NCBI GenBank assembly: GCA_034359265.1
Contig: CP136893.1
Span: forward strand, 42,977,501-43,041,500
DNA length: 64,000 nucleotides
Direction: 5' to 3'
Source: Canna indica
Taxonomy: Eukaryota > Streptophyta > Magnoliopsida > Zingiberales > Cannaceae
Under the pieces are notes generated by a model. It was not told where the DNA came from. It saw only the letters and a program-made list of their open reading frames with translations, and ran no database searches. Positions 1 to 11,329 of this stretch are shown piece after piece. The stretch's first letter is position 1. The number at the start of each line of letters is the position of its first letter. A program made the translations under genes and the position numbers.

Positions 1-810
1 CGATTTCGATTTGTTTCCCTACGAATAGATTATCTTTTGTGCATGATTGTTGCCTCGGGTTGTTTATAGGGCGCCTCCTTGAGGTTTGGAGCGGGCGGCA
101 GCCCTAGGGTATGCCCCCAAACCTTAGGAAGGGCCGGCACTATTGTAGAGAACTTGACAATGATGTTTAGGAATTATTGCTTAATTATCTAATGTTTAAT
201 TTTGAAATTCCATGATTTATAGCATGCTAGAAATTCAAATTTTGTTGTGGCCTAGGGTGGTCGAGTAACCCTAAGAGTGTAGTGTAGGGTACCCTTAAGG
301 GTAATTATATGAGTTTTTCCTTGATTAAATATTGCCATCATGTTGTGCTCAAATTATTAAAGTAAATATTTTATATATGCTGAAAATTGTGCTATGTATG
401 CTGGAATTTCCTAAGGGTATGCTGAATTTACATTTTGTCTTGTTAGAAATGGTATTACATACCGTAAAATGTTGGTATAACATATCGATCTTTATGTACA
501 CTACATTCTGTAAATTTTGAGTACCATATTATGACATGATCAGTTGTGTACGAGCAGTAACCAGACTGGTCAAGCAAACTGGAAATTATGTACTGCTTAT
601 TAAATGAGTCGGGTCGCGAGCCTGGGGCGACACTCATCGGCTTGCTCTAGATGTAGTGGTTGAACCTATATGAATAGCGGGTCATTCAGACTTTTCTATG
701 CTTGAGACGAGTGTATAAGCCCTCAGGTGGAAATTAAGGAAAGTGACCCATAGAGGGTTGGAATTCTGGCTAAGGACGGAATTTTCGTGAGTCTTGGATA
801 AACTAAGAAA
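1..810. other. Unassigned repeat-like sequence at the window edge
   Basis: No gene is seen; the two ORFs near 332-637 are short and unlike anything known. By position this could be the far part of the Ty3-type LTR recognised at 1903-3139, split by the foldback at 811-1902. There is no second LTR copy in the window to test this. Confidence 0.3.
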
Positions 811-1902
811 GAGTTAATTACTGTATATATCCCAACTATTTCTTTCTCTCCCCCTAATATATCCCATCTTTTCATTTGTACTAAATGGGATCTCTAATTT
901 TTATTTGGTTTCAAATATATCTCGTTGTTAACTACCCGTTAATTATCTCGTTTGAATGGTGATGTGAACATGTTGACTGGGATTAGCAGTCCACGTCAGC
1001 ATCCCAGTCAGCATGTTAGCATGTCCACGTCAACATGCTGAATGTTATTATCTTGTAATTAAGTAGGTTAATTACAAAATATATTCTCACTTTTCAATTT
1101 TCCCAATTATATACGCCAGCTTTCGATTTGTTTCAAATTTATCCCACCGTAATACCAGCGTCAAAATTATCGTCTGAATGCTGACTTGGCGTTGTTTACG
1201 TAGGTCAATAGCCCACTCAACATTCTTATCAAGTTTTTAGTTACTAATATTAAGCAAAGTTTTTTTTGTAATTAACCCTATATATAAGCTTTATTTGTAA
1301 TTAACCCTAGATTAACCCTAGATGTAAGTATTGTCTAGTCAGCAAAGCTATAAGTTTTTTATTTTAGGCGAGATAAAAATTAAAATCGACTTTGCTGACT
1401 AGGCAATGCTTACATCTAGGTTTAATCTAAGGTTAATTACAAATTAAGCTTTGCTTAATATTTGTAATTAAAAACTTGATAAGAATGCTAACTGGGTTGT
1501 CGCCCCACGTCAGTAGTGTCAGGTCAGCATTCAAACGATAATTTTGACATTGGGACCACGGTGAGATAAATTTGAAATAAATTGAAAGCTGGGGTATATA
1601 ATTTGAAAATTGAAAAGTGGGGATAGTTTAGGGAAAAGCATGAAAAGTGAGAATATATTTTGTAATTAACCCACTTAATAACAAGATAATAACAATCAGC
1701 ATGCTGATTGGGATGCTGGCGTGGACTACTAATCCCAATCAGCATATCCACATCAGCATTCAAACGAGATAATTAATGGGTAGTTAACAACGGGATAGAT
1801 TTGAAATGAAATAAAAATTAGAGACCCCATTTGATACAAAGGAAAAGATGGGATACATTAGGGAGAAAGAGTAAAAGTTGGGATATATACATTAATTAAC
1901 CC
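811..1902. mobile_element. Mutator-like foldback element with long terminal inverted repeats
   Basis: The two arms, roughly 811-1345 and 1368-1902, are long inverted repeats of each other. For example, the left end GAGTTAATTACTGTATATAT mirrors the right end read as GGGTTAATTAATGTATATAT. The arms meet around a short loop near 1350-1365. Flanking 9-mers are actaagaaa (802-810) and attaagaaa (1903-1911), one mismatch. A 9-bp target duplication is the hallmark of Mutator-like elements. No transposase is present. Inside each arm the terminal motif recurs (near 1064 and 1676), suggesting the arm is itself built from repeated ends. Confidence 0.8.
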
Positions 1903-1911
1903 ATTAAGAAA

Positions 1912-3139
1912 CTGAGAATATTAGGGCATTTCACTAAATCAGGAAACCCTTAGACAGATGTGGTATTCCTTTTCGTTGTCCGAGAATTTCCACAAGTTCG
2001 GATGGGATTTCGAACGAGTATGTTGTGGTGGGGAGGTACGTCATGCCGAAATTGCTTGTCAAAACATAGCATCTCGCTATGCGACGACTGCCACGAAAGT
2101 TAGGTTCTTGAATAGAAAATGGTAAGGCAATTTATTGAGGTATTAGTGGAGGATAATATGGCGGTGAATAATTTAATTGGGCCGAGTGGAGGCCGAGCGG
2201 GTGCTACCTTGTGTGCACCGAGAAATGTGAACTATGTCATATTTACTCGAGTAATTTACCTCTTTACAAATGTATAATCTATTCCCTTAAACTTAGGAAT
2301 ATCTAAGTCTCAAGTTTACCTCATGAGCGGGTGCAAGAGTAGATATCTATTCCCTTAACATGAGTAGACTTAGCATCGCGCACAAGTTGATTCTGGATTT
2401 AGTCATACGTCGATGAGCCACGCCGACGACCGACCTGAGTGGCATGGGTCGGAGAGCCTTTCCCGACCGAGTTTTGGGCACTGATGCTAGAGGGCCTTCT
2501 TAGCGTAGTGAGCCCGAGGTGAGAAGTTCGTTAGGATGGCCAGCCTAGCGAACATCCTGCGAGTTGAAGGCGAGTAACTTGAGGATTGTTTTCAATTGGG
2601 CTGGGTCAAGCCGTATAGTGCGCGTAGCGCACGAGATGATTGGTGCAAACCGTTATAATGATTTACATATGTTACATGAACATTGAGTTACTTCGTGTAT
2701 TTATTTATTCATGTGGTTTGTCTTGGTGATGGTCAAGATGGTCACTCACTAAGTACTTTTGAACTCACAATTCTTTTCTTGGTACTATTTTGTAGAGCGT
2801 GATCATTGAGGTATGGCGTGGCTGGTGGCGGCGGACTCCGGTGGCGGTCTCGTGAAACTTGTTGGTGTAGTTGAATCGTGTTTGGTCATGAGTTTGTTTA
2901 AGACATGTAGTTTATTTGAGACATGTAGCTTTCTTTGAACATGTGAACTTATGTAGTGTTGACGTTAGTAACTTGGATATGTAGTTCATGCTTGAGTTTG
3001 CTACTTGGTTTGCTACTTTTATAAATAAATGTTTAACTTGAGTTGCTAAATTGCATGATTGACGTGGTTGTATGGTCTAGGCTTCGGGGTGCTTGTTCGT
3101 ACTCTGGCCGATCGCGTAACCCGATTTTGGGGCGTGACA
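1912..3139 (-). mobile_element. Probable LTR of a Ty3-type retrotransposon (partial)
   Basis: Read on the minus strand, the segment begins TGTCACGCCCCAAAATCGG at 3139. TGTCACGCCCC is a very common start for plant Ty3 LTRs. The DNA inward is non-coding and GC-variable, with a segment near 2400-2640 of the kind usual in such LTRs. The other LTR is not in the window, so the inner end, and whether 1-810 belongs to it, are unknown. Confidence 0.45.
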
Positions 3140-3244
3140 CTGACGCCCAAGTTAGGGGACTCCGATGTGGAGGTTTATGGAATTGAAACTTAGGGTTACC
3201 TTATGTGCATTGTGTTTGTATATACTGCAGGTGGAGGTGATCAT

Positions 3245-3487
3245 GTTACCCGATAATCTCGCTAGGATTGTTGCCCAGAATGGGTCGAGGCCAATCTGAG
3301 GAAGGATGTGGGCGTCCATGTATGTCCAGGTAGATTCCCCTGATAGAGTCGTTTGGCTTGGCTAGTGTCTGGCTCAAGGGTGTAGTTTGAGCAGAGCCCC
3401 CTGGGCGGGGCCGCGTGGTTCGGTACGGGGTGAATGATGGGGCGTTGTTGGGTCTAATCTGACCGGGCTTATAGTCCAGTCCATAAG
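3245..3487 (-). mobile_element. Tat-family LTR fragment
   Basis: This is similar to the Tat LTR at 5339-5762. Shared blocks include 'aatctcg.taggattgttgc', 'gaatgggtcga' and 'tccatgta', and the end reads 'agtccagtcca', matching the LTR boundary 'tagtctagtccaca'. Only part of the LTR is present, without PBS or PPT, so it is an isolated relic. Confidence 0.6.
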
Positions 3488-3939
3488 ATAATACTAAAAG
3501 AAAAAAAAACATAGTAATATATAAATAACTATGTATTCAAAAACTATATAGGTTAGTGCATAGAAAACTCTATACATGTGACCTTAACAAACCTAAAAAC
3601 CTAAATGATTTTAATTACAATTATATTAGCAGCGGTTAGGAACTTTTACAGAAGTCTCTAACTGCCAATATAACTACGATTGACCTCTCATTTAGATTTT
3701 AGGTCTACTAATTTCATAAGCATATTAAATCTAACATTTTCTACACAATAAAATGAATATATATACACTTAATATATGTTATATATTATGTATAATTATT
3801 GTTATATATTATAAATAAAGGCAATTTTCCCAAATCGAAACAATTTTATTGGAATTTTTCCAAATCGGAATATAGATGCTAAAATAGTCATATCCTAAAT
3901 CAAGTTTTAATAATGCTAATTCTATATACTCCCTCTACA
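3488..3939. other. AT-rich spacer, no gene
   Basis: AT-rich sequence between an LTR relic and the large foldback. No coding signal, element end or RNA gene is seen. Confidence 0.5.
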
Positions 3940-5332
3940 AAAATCTTTAAAATTTTAAAGACAATTGCCAAAAAAAATTAAAAATTGCTGAAAATATATT
4001 TTTTATAATTAAAATATATTTTAGGTTTCTATAAAAAAATTTGGACCAAAAATCTCAAATATATTAGAGACTTTAGTCCTAAGTATATATAAAACTAAAT
4101 TTAAATTAAAAATAATAAAATATTTTGGTCTAAAATATTTTTATAGAACCTAGCACCCATTTTATATCACAAAAAAAATTCATTAGTTAAAATTAATATT
4201 TTAAATTTTTTTGAAACTATTGTAGACTATGGGCAAAACATTGTAACATGTTTTATACCATTAAAACAATATACAAAGCATATAAAACAAAATTTATATT
4301 AAAATAATAAATAATTTTGGTCTAAAATATTTTTTAGACACTAGCATATGTTTTATACCATTAAAAAATATTTTATGAATTAAAATTATTTTTTTAGGCT
4401 TATGAAACTATTACAGACTACTTTGGGCAAAAGTCTTCAATCCAAAATATTTGTTTAGATTTTAGCACCTTTTTTATTTTATAAAAAAATACTTCATGAA
4501 TTAAAATTATTATTTTTTAAAATTTATGAAGCTATTAGAGAACTATGGGCAAAAGTCTTTAATGCATTAAAGACTTTTCCCCAAAGTCTATAACAGTTTC
4601 ATAACTAAAAAACAATTTTAATTTATAAAATATATTTTTATGGTATAAAACATATGCTAGGCTATAAAAAAATGGACCAAAACAAATCACTTTTTTAATT
4701 TAAATTTAATTTTATGTGCTTTGGGCAAAAGTTTGTAATATGTTAGTCTAGAATAACCTTCATAAATTTGAAAAGAATAATAATTGTAATTCATGAAATT
4801 TTTTTATGATATAAAAAGATGTGTTAGGATCTAAACAAATATTTTGATTTAAAGACTTTTGGCCAAAGTCGGTAATAGTTTCATAAGCCTAAAAATAATT
4901 AATTCATAAAATGTTTTTTATGGTATAAAATATGTTAGAGTCTAAAAAAATATATTGGACCAAAATAATTCACTATTTTTTATATAAATTTAGTTTTATA
5001 TGCTTTGTTCAAAAGTCTTTAACATGTTACGAACTTTTTCCCAAAGCCTCGAATAATTTCAAAAAAAATAAAAATATATTTTTAATTCATGGAATATTTG
5101 TTGTGATCAAAATGTGTAATTTAGGATCAGGAAAAAAAATATTTTGGACCAAAATATTTTGTTATTTTTAATTTAAATTTAGTTGTATATATACTTAGGA
5201 CTAAAGTCTCTAACATATTCGAGATTTTTTATTCAATTTTTTTTAAAAAAACCCTAAAATCTATTTTTTATTCCAAATTTTTTTTCAAACTTTTCAGTAA
5301 TTTTTTTGAATTTTTTTTATTCTGATTTTTTT
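3940..5332. repeat. Giant AT-rich foldback (inverted repeat), arms about 600-700 bp
   Basis: The DNA is symmetrical about 4564/4565, where AAAAGTCTTTAATGCATT runs into its own complement (perfect at 4551-4578). Outward pairs include 'attagagactttagtccta' near 4061 with 'taggactaaagtctctaac' near 5194. Pairing continues, with decay, to about 3940 and 5330. The motifs 'gggcaaaagtct' and 'tggaccaaaat' recur several times within each arm. There is no transposase and no clear target duplication. The right arm stops where Tat copy A is inserted (5338). Confidence 0.7.
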
Positions 5333-5338
5333 TAAAAT

Positions 5339-5762
5339 TGTTCTTGACTTAAGTTAGAGCGATATAGTCTGGTGCGTCTCCTAGTTTGGTGCAACTCCGG
5401 AGGGGGCTGAAAAAGACACTCTAATGCGCAAGTAAGAATTTGTTCAAGATGGAGGTAATAAAAATTAGAATCTAGATATACCTAGAAGCATCGTATCTGT
5501 ATATAGTGTAGGATGAGGGATGTGTGGCCAAGATGTCGCTTGGTAATCTCGTAGGGATGTTGCTTAGAATGGGTCGAAGATAATCCCGAAAATATTGGGC
5601 TTGTAATTATCGAATCCCTCATAATTAATGAGGATATGGGTATCCATGTATAGCCGGGTGGACCCCCGGGCTAAGCCGCTTGGCTTGATTGAGTTTGGTT
5701 CATGAATGTTGGCGCTTCTAGGCCTAATCCAGCCGGGCCCAAAAGTTCTAGTCTAGTCCACA
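5339..5762 (-). repeat. 3' LTR of Tat copy A
   Basis: On the plus strand it runs from TGTTCTTGACTTAAG to TAGTCTAGTCCACA, so read on minus it is TGTGGACT...AACA. It matches the LTR pieces at 11976-12278, 51583-52016 and, in reverse orientation, 55386-55815 and 61333-61762. Immediately outside its 5' end on minus is a G-rich polypurine tract. Confidence 0.75.
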
Positions 5763-6048
5763 GTTCCTGAGCTTGGTCGGAGGCTTGAGGACTTCGTGTC
5801 GAGCTCTAAGTAGCGTCGGCTTCTAATCTCGACTTGATAGAGGGACGTTGTCCGAATTTTGGGAGTATGTCAAGTTGTTCCCGGTACCAAGGTGCTACAG
5901 GTGCCGAGTTCTGAATATGAATGGATCGTGGAGGGTACGTGTCTGTTGCTTTAATTTGATCGAGGTGGATCAGATCGGCGTATCTTTGCTATGTCGTTTT
6001 GCGATTCTTCGATTTTCACTCTTGGCATGGCGGCTACAAGGTGGGGGA
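5763..6048 (-). other. Tat copy A internal sequence next to the PPT
   Basis: Just above the LTR, the reverse strand carries 'gagctcgacacgaagtcct' near 5800, which is also seen directly before the LTR at 55340-55360. It is therefore Tat internal 3' sequence. No coding capacity was recognised. Confidence 0.5.
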
Positions 6049-7531
6049 TGTTGGCCTAAGATTTTCAACCTTAGTCATAATCTCGGTCTTGATGATAACA
6101 AACTTGGAACTAATGTTTGAGCAAAAAATACTTTCAAGTTCCATGTCGGTTTGTGTGCGACGTCCGTGATTGGAAAAATTGAAGAAATCGGCAAGGACGC
6201 TCGTCGACACTCGGATTTCGTCGAAAAGGTAAAGTCTAGGTTTAGTGTGTCTAGCGCAAATGTAAATTGTGATGCAAAAAAACACAAAATCCGAAACCCG
6301 AACCCTAAAACATGATAATCAAGAAAATCATAAAATGGCCCAGAAATTTTCAAAGTCTATGGAGCTACTTGAAGGACTATATGATTTAGACATCTTCTTA
6401 GCACCAAAAGTCTCGGTAATTGTTCCTTGGGTAGAAACAAGTTAAACCCCAAAATTAGTACTAAACCCCAAAATTTAGATTTTGATTCTTTAGATATTTT
6501 TATTGAATCCAAATGGAGGGTATTCCTTATTTAACATTTATGTTTTAAAGTTATTATCTTAAAGATCAGACCTTGTTGAAACTCTGTTTAGTGCAGTTTC
6601 GGTCGAAAGTCCAATCGACTATTCAGTCGACCGACCTGCAACCAAATTTAGTCAGGAACTCACAGTAGGCATTCAGTCGATGTCCGACCAAAGGTTCGAT
6701 CGACCAAACCTTCGACCGAAGGATCGATTGGCGAAACCTCAACAGCTATTTTTTGAGCCGTTAAGTCGATTTTAGCCGAGCTCTCTTTATGCTACTCTAT
6801 AAATATGAGAGCCCAACCTTCCTTGCACCCACTGAACATTCTTGAGACATTATATGAGATATTGAGCCCTTTCTTGAGCCACTTTTGATCAAACCCTAGC
6901 CTTGACATTGGAATCTTGACTTGAGCCTTAATCTTCACTGTTTCATCATCCAAAGGCATCAAGAGGACTAGGAAATTCATTTTTGAGCTAAGTACTATTA
7001 TTTTTGTTTATTGCTCCATTTGTTATTATATTTTGATGTTTATTTTATTGTTACTCAAGTGTGTAGATCTTGAGTTTGGTGGTTGCATTGGTGTAGAGGC
7101 CTAAATCCACTAGTGTGATTAGTTTACTAGGATTAGTTGTGTTGTCCTTGGGATTTAAGGTGAGAGAGTGCTCTCGTTAGGAAGGCGGAGACTTCCAGGT
7201 GTGGAAGTGCCTTCGGTGTGAGAGCAGAGACTTTCCGGTGAAAATGTCCTCATTGTAAGGAAACAAATTAATATAGTAAAACTAAGTTTAGAAATCCTAA
7301 GCCGGGTGCTTAGGTAGTGAAGTAGACATTGGGACCAAACCACTATAAACCAAAGTGTTTGCATTGCTACTCTTGTTTTTGTTCAGTTTCTATATCAATT
7401 GCTTCGGCTATTATTATTGAATTGTCATTTGCCTAAGTAATCAAAAAATGATTAAAATTGGAATTAGGTTAAGATTTTAACGAACACACTATTTAACCTC
7501 CCCCCTTCTAGTGTAGGTCATTCGACTTGTA
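6049..7531 (+). mobile_element. Solo LTR of the copia family seen at 29084-36949
   Basis: Starts TGTTGGCCTAAGATTTTCAACC, matching the reverse complement of the end of the LTR at 29084-30862. It follows that LTR through 'ccctaaaacatga', 'ggactatatgat.tagacat' and 'aattgttccttgggtagaaac' to 'cacactatt...cccccttctagtgt'. No internal domain follows, so it is a solo or isolated LTR lying within Tat copy A. Its flanks are G-runs (GGGGGA at left, GGGGGGA at right), compatible with a target duplication, but the exact right end is blurred by decay. Confidence 0.7.
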
Positions 7532-8099
7532 GGGGGGATTTCCTTCTTCGTGGCAACTACTGATCGGTATCTGCTTTTTTCAGTATGAACTCTCTCATTC
7601 GGAGAGTAATCATGACAAGGAGAGTCGTCTGTTCATGCCTTGAGAGGGTTCTAGCGTACTGTCATTGCTTAACTGGTCGATTGGGATTTAATCATGGTGT
7701 CATCATCAGTCGTTCTATGGGGTAGTTGCTGCTATCTTTCGGCCTTTAAAGCGACTTTTTCCTTCTGTGTTATTTTTTCAATTTGCACCTCTGCTTGTTT
7801 GTAAATTGTATGTCGCGGTGGATGTTGTTGGGTTTCATTTGCCGAGGCGAGAGAGTATCCTAGCACTTCCTGGCCAGTGTCGTTGAATAATTGTGGAGAC
7901 CGAATCCTTCGATGCTAGAGTCAAAGGATGGTGATTGAGAATGTGAGGCGAAGCGCCTGTTGAGAGCGTATCAACTATATAATGGCGATTGTGGCTGAGG
8001 ATTGTGCTTGAGATCATATTCCAGCTATCAATAGAATTAGTTTTGAGAGTACTTTCATAATAGTAGTTTGTCGATTGTGAGAGCCAAAGTGTGGCGGCT
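7532..8099 (-). other. Tat copy A spacer, no gene
   Basis: Sequence between the solo LTR and the tandem repeat block. No conserved protein is seen. It is presumably untranslated Tat internal DNA because Tat features lie on both sides. Confidence 0.4.
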
Positions 8100-9180
8100 G
8101 CAAGTGTAAGGCCCGAGCTTCCATCAGAAGTGCGAGAGTTTGGAAGTAGCAGTTGAGGCCGAGGATCTCGTTTGAGAGTTGAGGGCGTCGGTGGCCGAAT
8201 CTTCAAGGGCGCTGAGACCGGAAGTAGTAAGGGCTCTGTGGTCGGAAGTAACGGCGCTGAGGCCGAGGACCGCATTTGGGGTCAAGCCGAGATTGCCAAG
8301 GAGCGTAAGGTAGGACCACATTCAGCATCATTAAGGGCACTAAGGCCGGAAGTAGTAAGGGCTTTGAGGTCGGAAGTAGCGGCGCTGAGGCCGAGGACTA
8401 CACTTGGGGTCAAGCCAAGCTTGCCGAGGAGCGTAAGGCAGGACCGCGCTCGGGGTCATTTACGGCTCTGAGGCCGAAAGTAGTGGCATTGAGACCAAGG
8501 ACCGCGCTGGGGTCGAGGAGCATAAGGTAGGACCATGCTTGGGGTCACTAAGGGCTTTGAGGCCAGAAGTAGTAAGGGCTCTCATGCTGAAATTAGCGGC
8601 GCTGAGGCCAAGGACCACGCTTGAGGTGAAGCCGAGATCGCCGAGGAACGTAAGGCAAGACCACGTTCAGGATCATTAAGGGCTCTGAGGCCGAAAGTAG
8701 CGGCACAGAGATCGAGGACCGCGCTTGGGGTAATGCCGAGCTTGCCGAGGAGCGTAAGACAGGACCGCGCTCAGGGTCGTTAAGGGCTCTAAGGCCAAAA
8801 ATTATAAGGGCTCTAAGGCCGGAAGTAGTAAGGGCTTTGCGGCCAGAAGTAAAGGCATTGAGGCCGATGACTGCACTTGTGGTCAAGTCGAGCTCGCCAA
8901 GAAACGTAAGACAAGACCGTGCTCAAGGTCATTAAGGGCTCTAAGGCCGGAAGTAGTGGCGTTGAGGCCGAGGACCGCGCTTGGGGTCAAGCCAAGCTCG
9001 CCGAGGAGCGTAAGGTAGGACCACGCTCTTGGTCATTAAGGACTATGAGGCCAAAAGTAGCAAGGGCTCCAAGGTTGAAAGTAGCGGCGCTGAGGTCGAT
9101 GAACATGCTTGGCTCAAGCCGAGCTTGGCAAGGAGCATAAGGTAGGACCACACTCAGGGTCGTTAAGGGTGGAGAATTCT
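8100..9180 (-). repeat. Tat-associated tandem repeat array
   Basis: About eight diverged units of roughly 100-150 bp. Each contains 'cttggggtcaagccgagct', 'gccgaggagcgtaaggcagg' and one to three copies of a 22-25 bp subunit 'agggctctgaggccggaagtag'. Open frames in several phases (8172-8471, 8593-8886, 8919-9140) simply reflect the repeat and are not genes. The same array, reverse complemented, lies at 57680-58300. Tandem repeats of this kind are known in the untranslated internal part of Tat/Ogre elements. Confidence 0.85.
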
Positions 9181-9597
9181 CTTCACGAACCATGGGACAT
9201 TCACTCGGATGGCGAGATGACCATCAATTTCCTAGATACACATGCAAAGATGTGATAGAAACAATTTTTTACTAATACGAAAAAGAAATTGCTAATATAG
9301 TAGAGTTTTCTAAGATGAGGTGCTCGATTTAAGGGTGGTTATGCTTTTGCCGAGGCAAGAGAGAGGAGAAACCCGGCTCTTGTCCATTGATGATTGGGTG
9401 AAGGTGATTCGCTTCGAGCCTAGCTGGACCCCGGCTCATGTTTTTGCCCCGAGTAGTGCTCGATTTTCAAGTTGTGTTGGGTCGGGGCCGCTTCTAAGCG
9501 CCTCTGCTTGGGTCCTGCCCAGAGGTCCCTGCCGAGTGTTCGCCCATGGATGTCGGGTGCGTCGGGTGGGATGGAGCATCCAACTCTCTTTTTTGGT

Positions 9598-9801
9598 TTA
9601 GTTGTCCTTTATCTGAGGCATTCGCTGTAGCATCGACAAGCTTCTTTCTAGTCGGTGTGGAGCACGCCTACTTCTGTTTCGGAAACATGGAATTTTAGCA
9701 CCAAGTGGGGGGGTCGATATGACGGCGCCCATGCCATTCAGTGAAGGTCGTCCCAAGATCATGTGGTAGGGACTGGAGACGTCAATGACCAGGTAATGCA
9801 C
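9598..9801 (-). pseudogene. Tat copy A protease remnant
   Basis: The frame contains SPYHMILGRPSLN followed by GAVIST. This matches the conserved 'YNVILGRP.LN.LGAV.S' core just after the catalytic site in Tat/Athila-type retropepsins. The catalytic Asp region upstream is not in the same open frame, and RT, which should follow, is missing. It is a relic that processed Gag-Pol in the parent element. Confidence 0.7.
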
Positions 9802-11047
9802 GTCGATTGTCTTTGCTTTTGGCTAGGAATTAAATGTCGTTCTTAGTCATATGGAGCCTTGGACGTTGACTCGCTCCCCTGAGAAATCCACCAAATCTCC
9901 CTTGCAGGGTGAGAGCGACACTTTGATTAGCTGCATTTTCTCAAATGTGGAGTAGGGGAGGATGTCGGCCAAACTGCCTTGATCCACCAAAACTTTCGTG
10001 ATGATGAAGTTTCATGCGACAATAAAAATCATGACCGGGTTATGTAGATTTTTATCAATCCCTTGGAAATCAAATTCATATAATATTACCGGAGTTATGG
10101 AGACAGATCCTTGCAGACGAGCAGTGTCGTCGACCACCATGATTGCTCAGAGGGATCTCTTTCTAGCCGAGCTCGTTTCACCTCCTCCCGCGAATTCGTT
10201 GGCTATGTAGTTGATGACTCCTCGGACTTTATTTTCTGAGCAGTTGGCTCGGTCATGGTCTTTCTGACCTCCAAGGTGGTTCGAAGGTGTCCGGCTTCAG
10301 TGTCGGTGGTCATGGCTTCTACTTCGACCACGTTCCCCTCCACGATTGATGTAATGGTCGACGCGTCCAGCGCGGACTAAGTCATCGAGCTGATCTCCTA
10401 ACACCACACAGTCTTCCACGGTATGCTCATAGGTGTCGGTAAAAGCACACTTTTTGTTCTTGTCGGCGATGGATGACAGTTTCTGCTTTCCAACATTAAC
10501 AGGTGTCTGAGGAGTTTTAAGTCGTAGATTTCGCGGAGGATGATTTCCTTCTTCGTGTTGAGTGGAGTGTATTTCTCATATCAAACGTTTGGTCCGAGTG
10601 GCGAATTCGCCCTCCTGTTGTTGTCTCGGTCACGGCAATCTCAATTTTCGCCTTTGTTGTTGATTTTCTTGGATTTCTTGTATTCGGTGGCATCTTTGAC
10701 GTTCCATCTGTCGGCTTTTCTGGCCTCCCGGAGTTCTTCCATCTTTATATGGTTCATGGCTTTCTCTTTGAACTTAGCAATGTCCTTCGTCTTCGCCAAG
10801 GCGATCTGATTTGCAAAGTATCCAACTTTCAGACCGTGCTTGATGGAAAATAACGCGATGTGTGGGTCGAGGTTCGGGATCTCCATGGTTGTGGCCTGGA
10901 GTCTCTTTATATAGTCTATTAATGACTCGTGTTGCCCCTACTTGATGTAGTGGAGGGCATCCTCGATTTTATAGTAGATCTGTGACGATGAGAACTCATT
11001 GTTGAAGGCGCGGGATAACTCCTCGAATGTGTGTATGAACCCTGGTG
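9802..11047 (-). pseudogene. Tat copy A gag, C-terminal part
   Basis: The frame at 10641-10886 has NLDPHIALFSIKHGL..G.F and an F.E.A.NHIKMEE segment, typical of plant Ty3 Tat-type Gag. Upstream, across stops, the frame carries 'GQHESLIDYIKRLQ', a standard Retrotrans_gag segment. The reading frame is broken repeatedly. Together with 11330-11960 it forms one gag, split by an hAT MITE. Confidence 0.7.
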
Positions 11048-11329
11048 TAGGTGGGTATCCGTGCACGGGGCAGGGCGATAGCATGTGTGATATGTTCCGC
11101 CCCGCCCTGTATAAGTTTTTAAAAAATATATAATAATAAAAATAATTTTATATATATTGTAAGAAATTAAGTCGCAGACCACCTCCTCCAAGCACGGGAT
11201 GGGGTAGATCAAATCCACTCTGTGACAAGACAGTTGCAGATCCGTCCACCTCGCCCAATGATGGAGCGTGTGGCGGGGTGGGGACAGATATTGAACTATC
11301 TGTCCTGTTTTACCCAGTTGTCATTCCTA
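11048..11329. mobile_element. hAT-type MITE inserted in Tat gag
   Basis: The ends are TAGGTGGGTATCC and, at the right, GTCATTCCTA (reverse complement TAGGAATGAC). The element is flanked by a perfect 8-bp duplication ccctggtg (11040-11047 and 11330-11337), the size made by hAT transposases. Removing it restores continuity of Gag-like sequence on both sides. No coding capacity (282 bp). Confidence 0.85.

Noticed and set aside
8100..9180. CRISPR-like or protein-coding interpretation of the repeated block
   Set aside because: Units are contiguous and diverged without unique spacers, the organism is a plant, and open frames run in several phases as expected from repeats.
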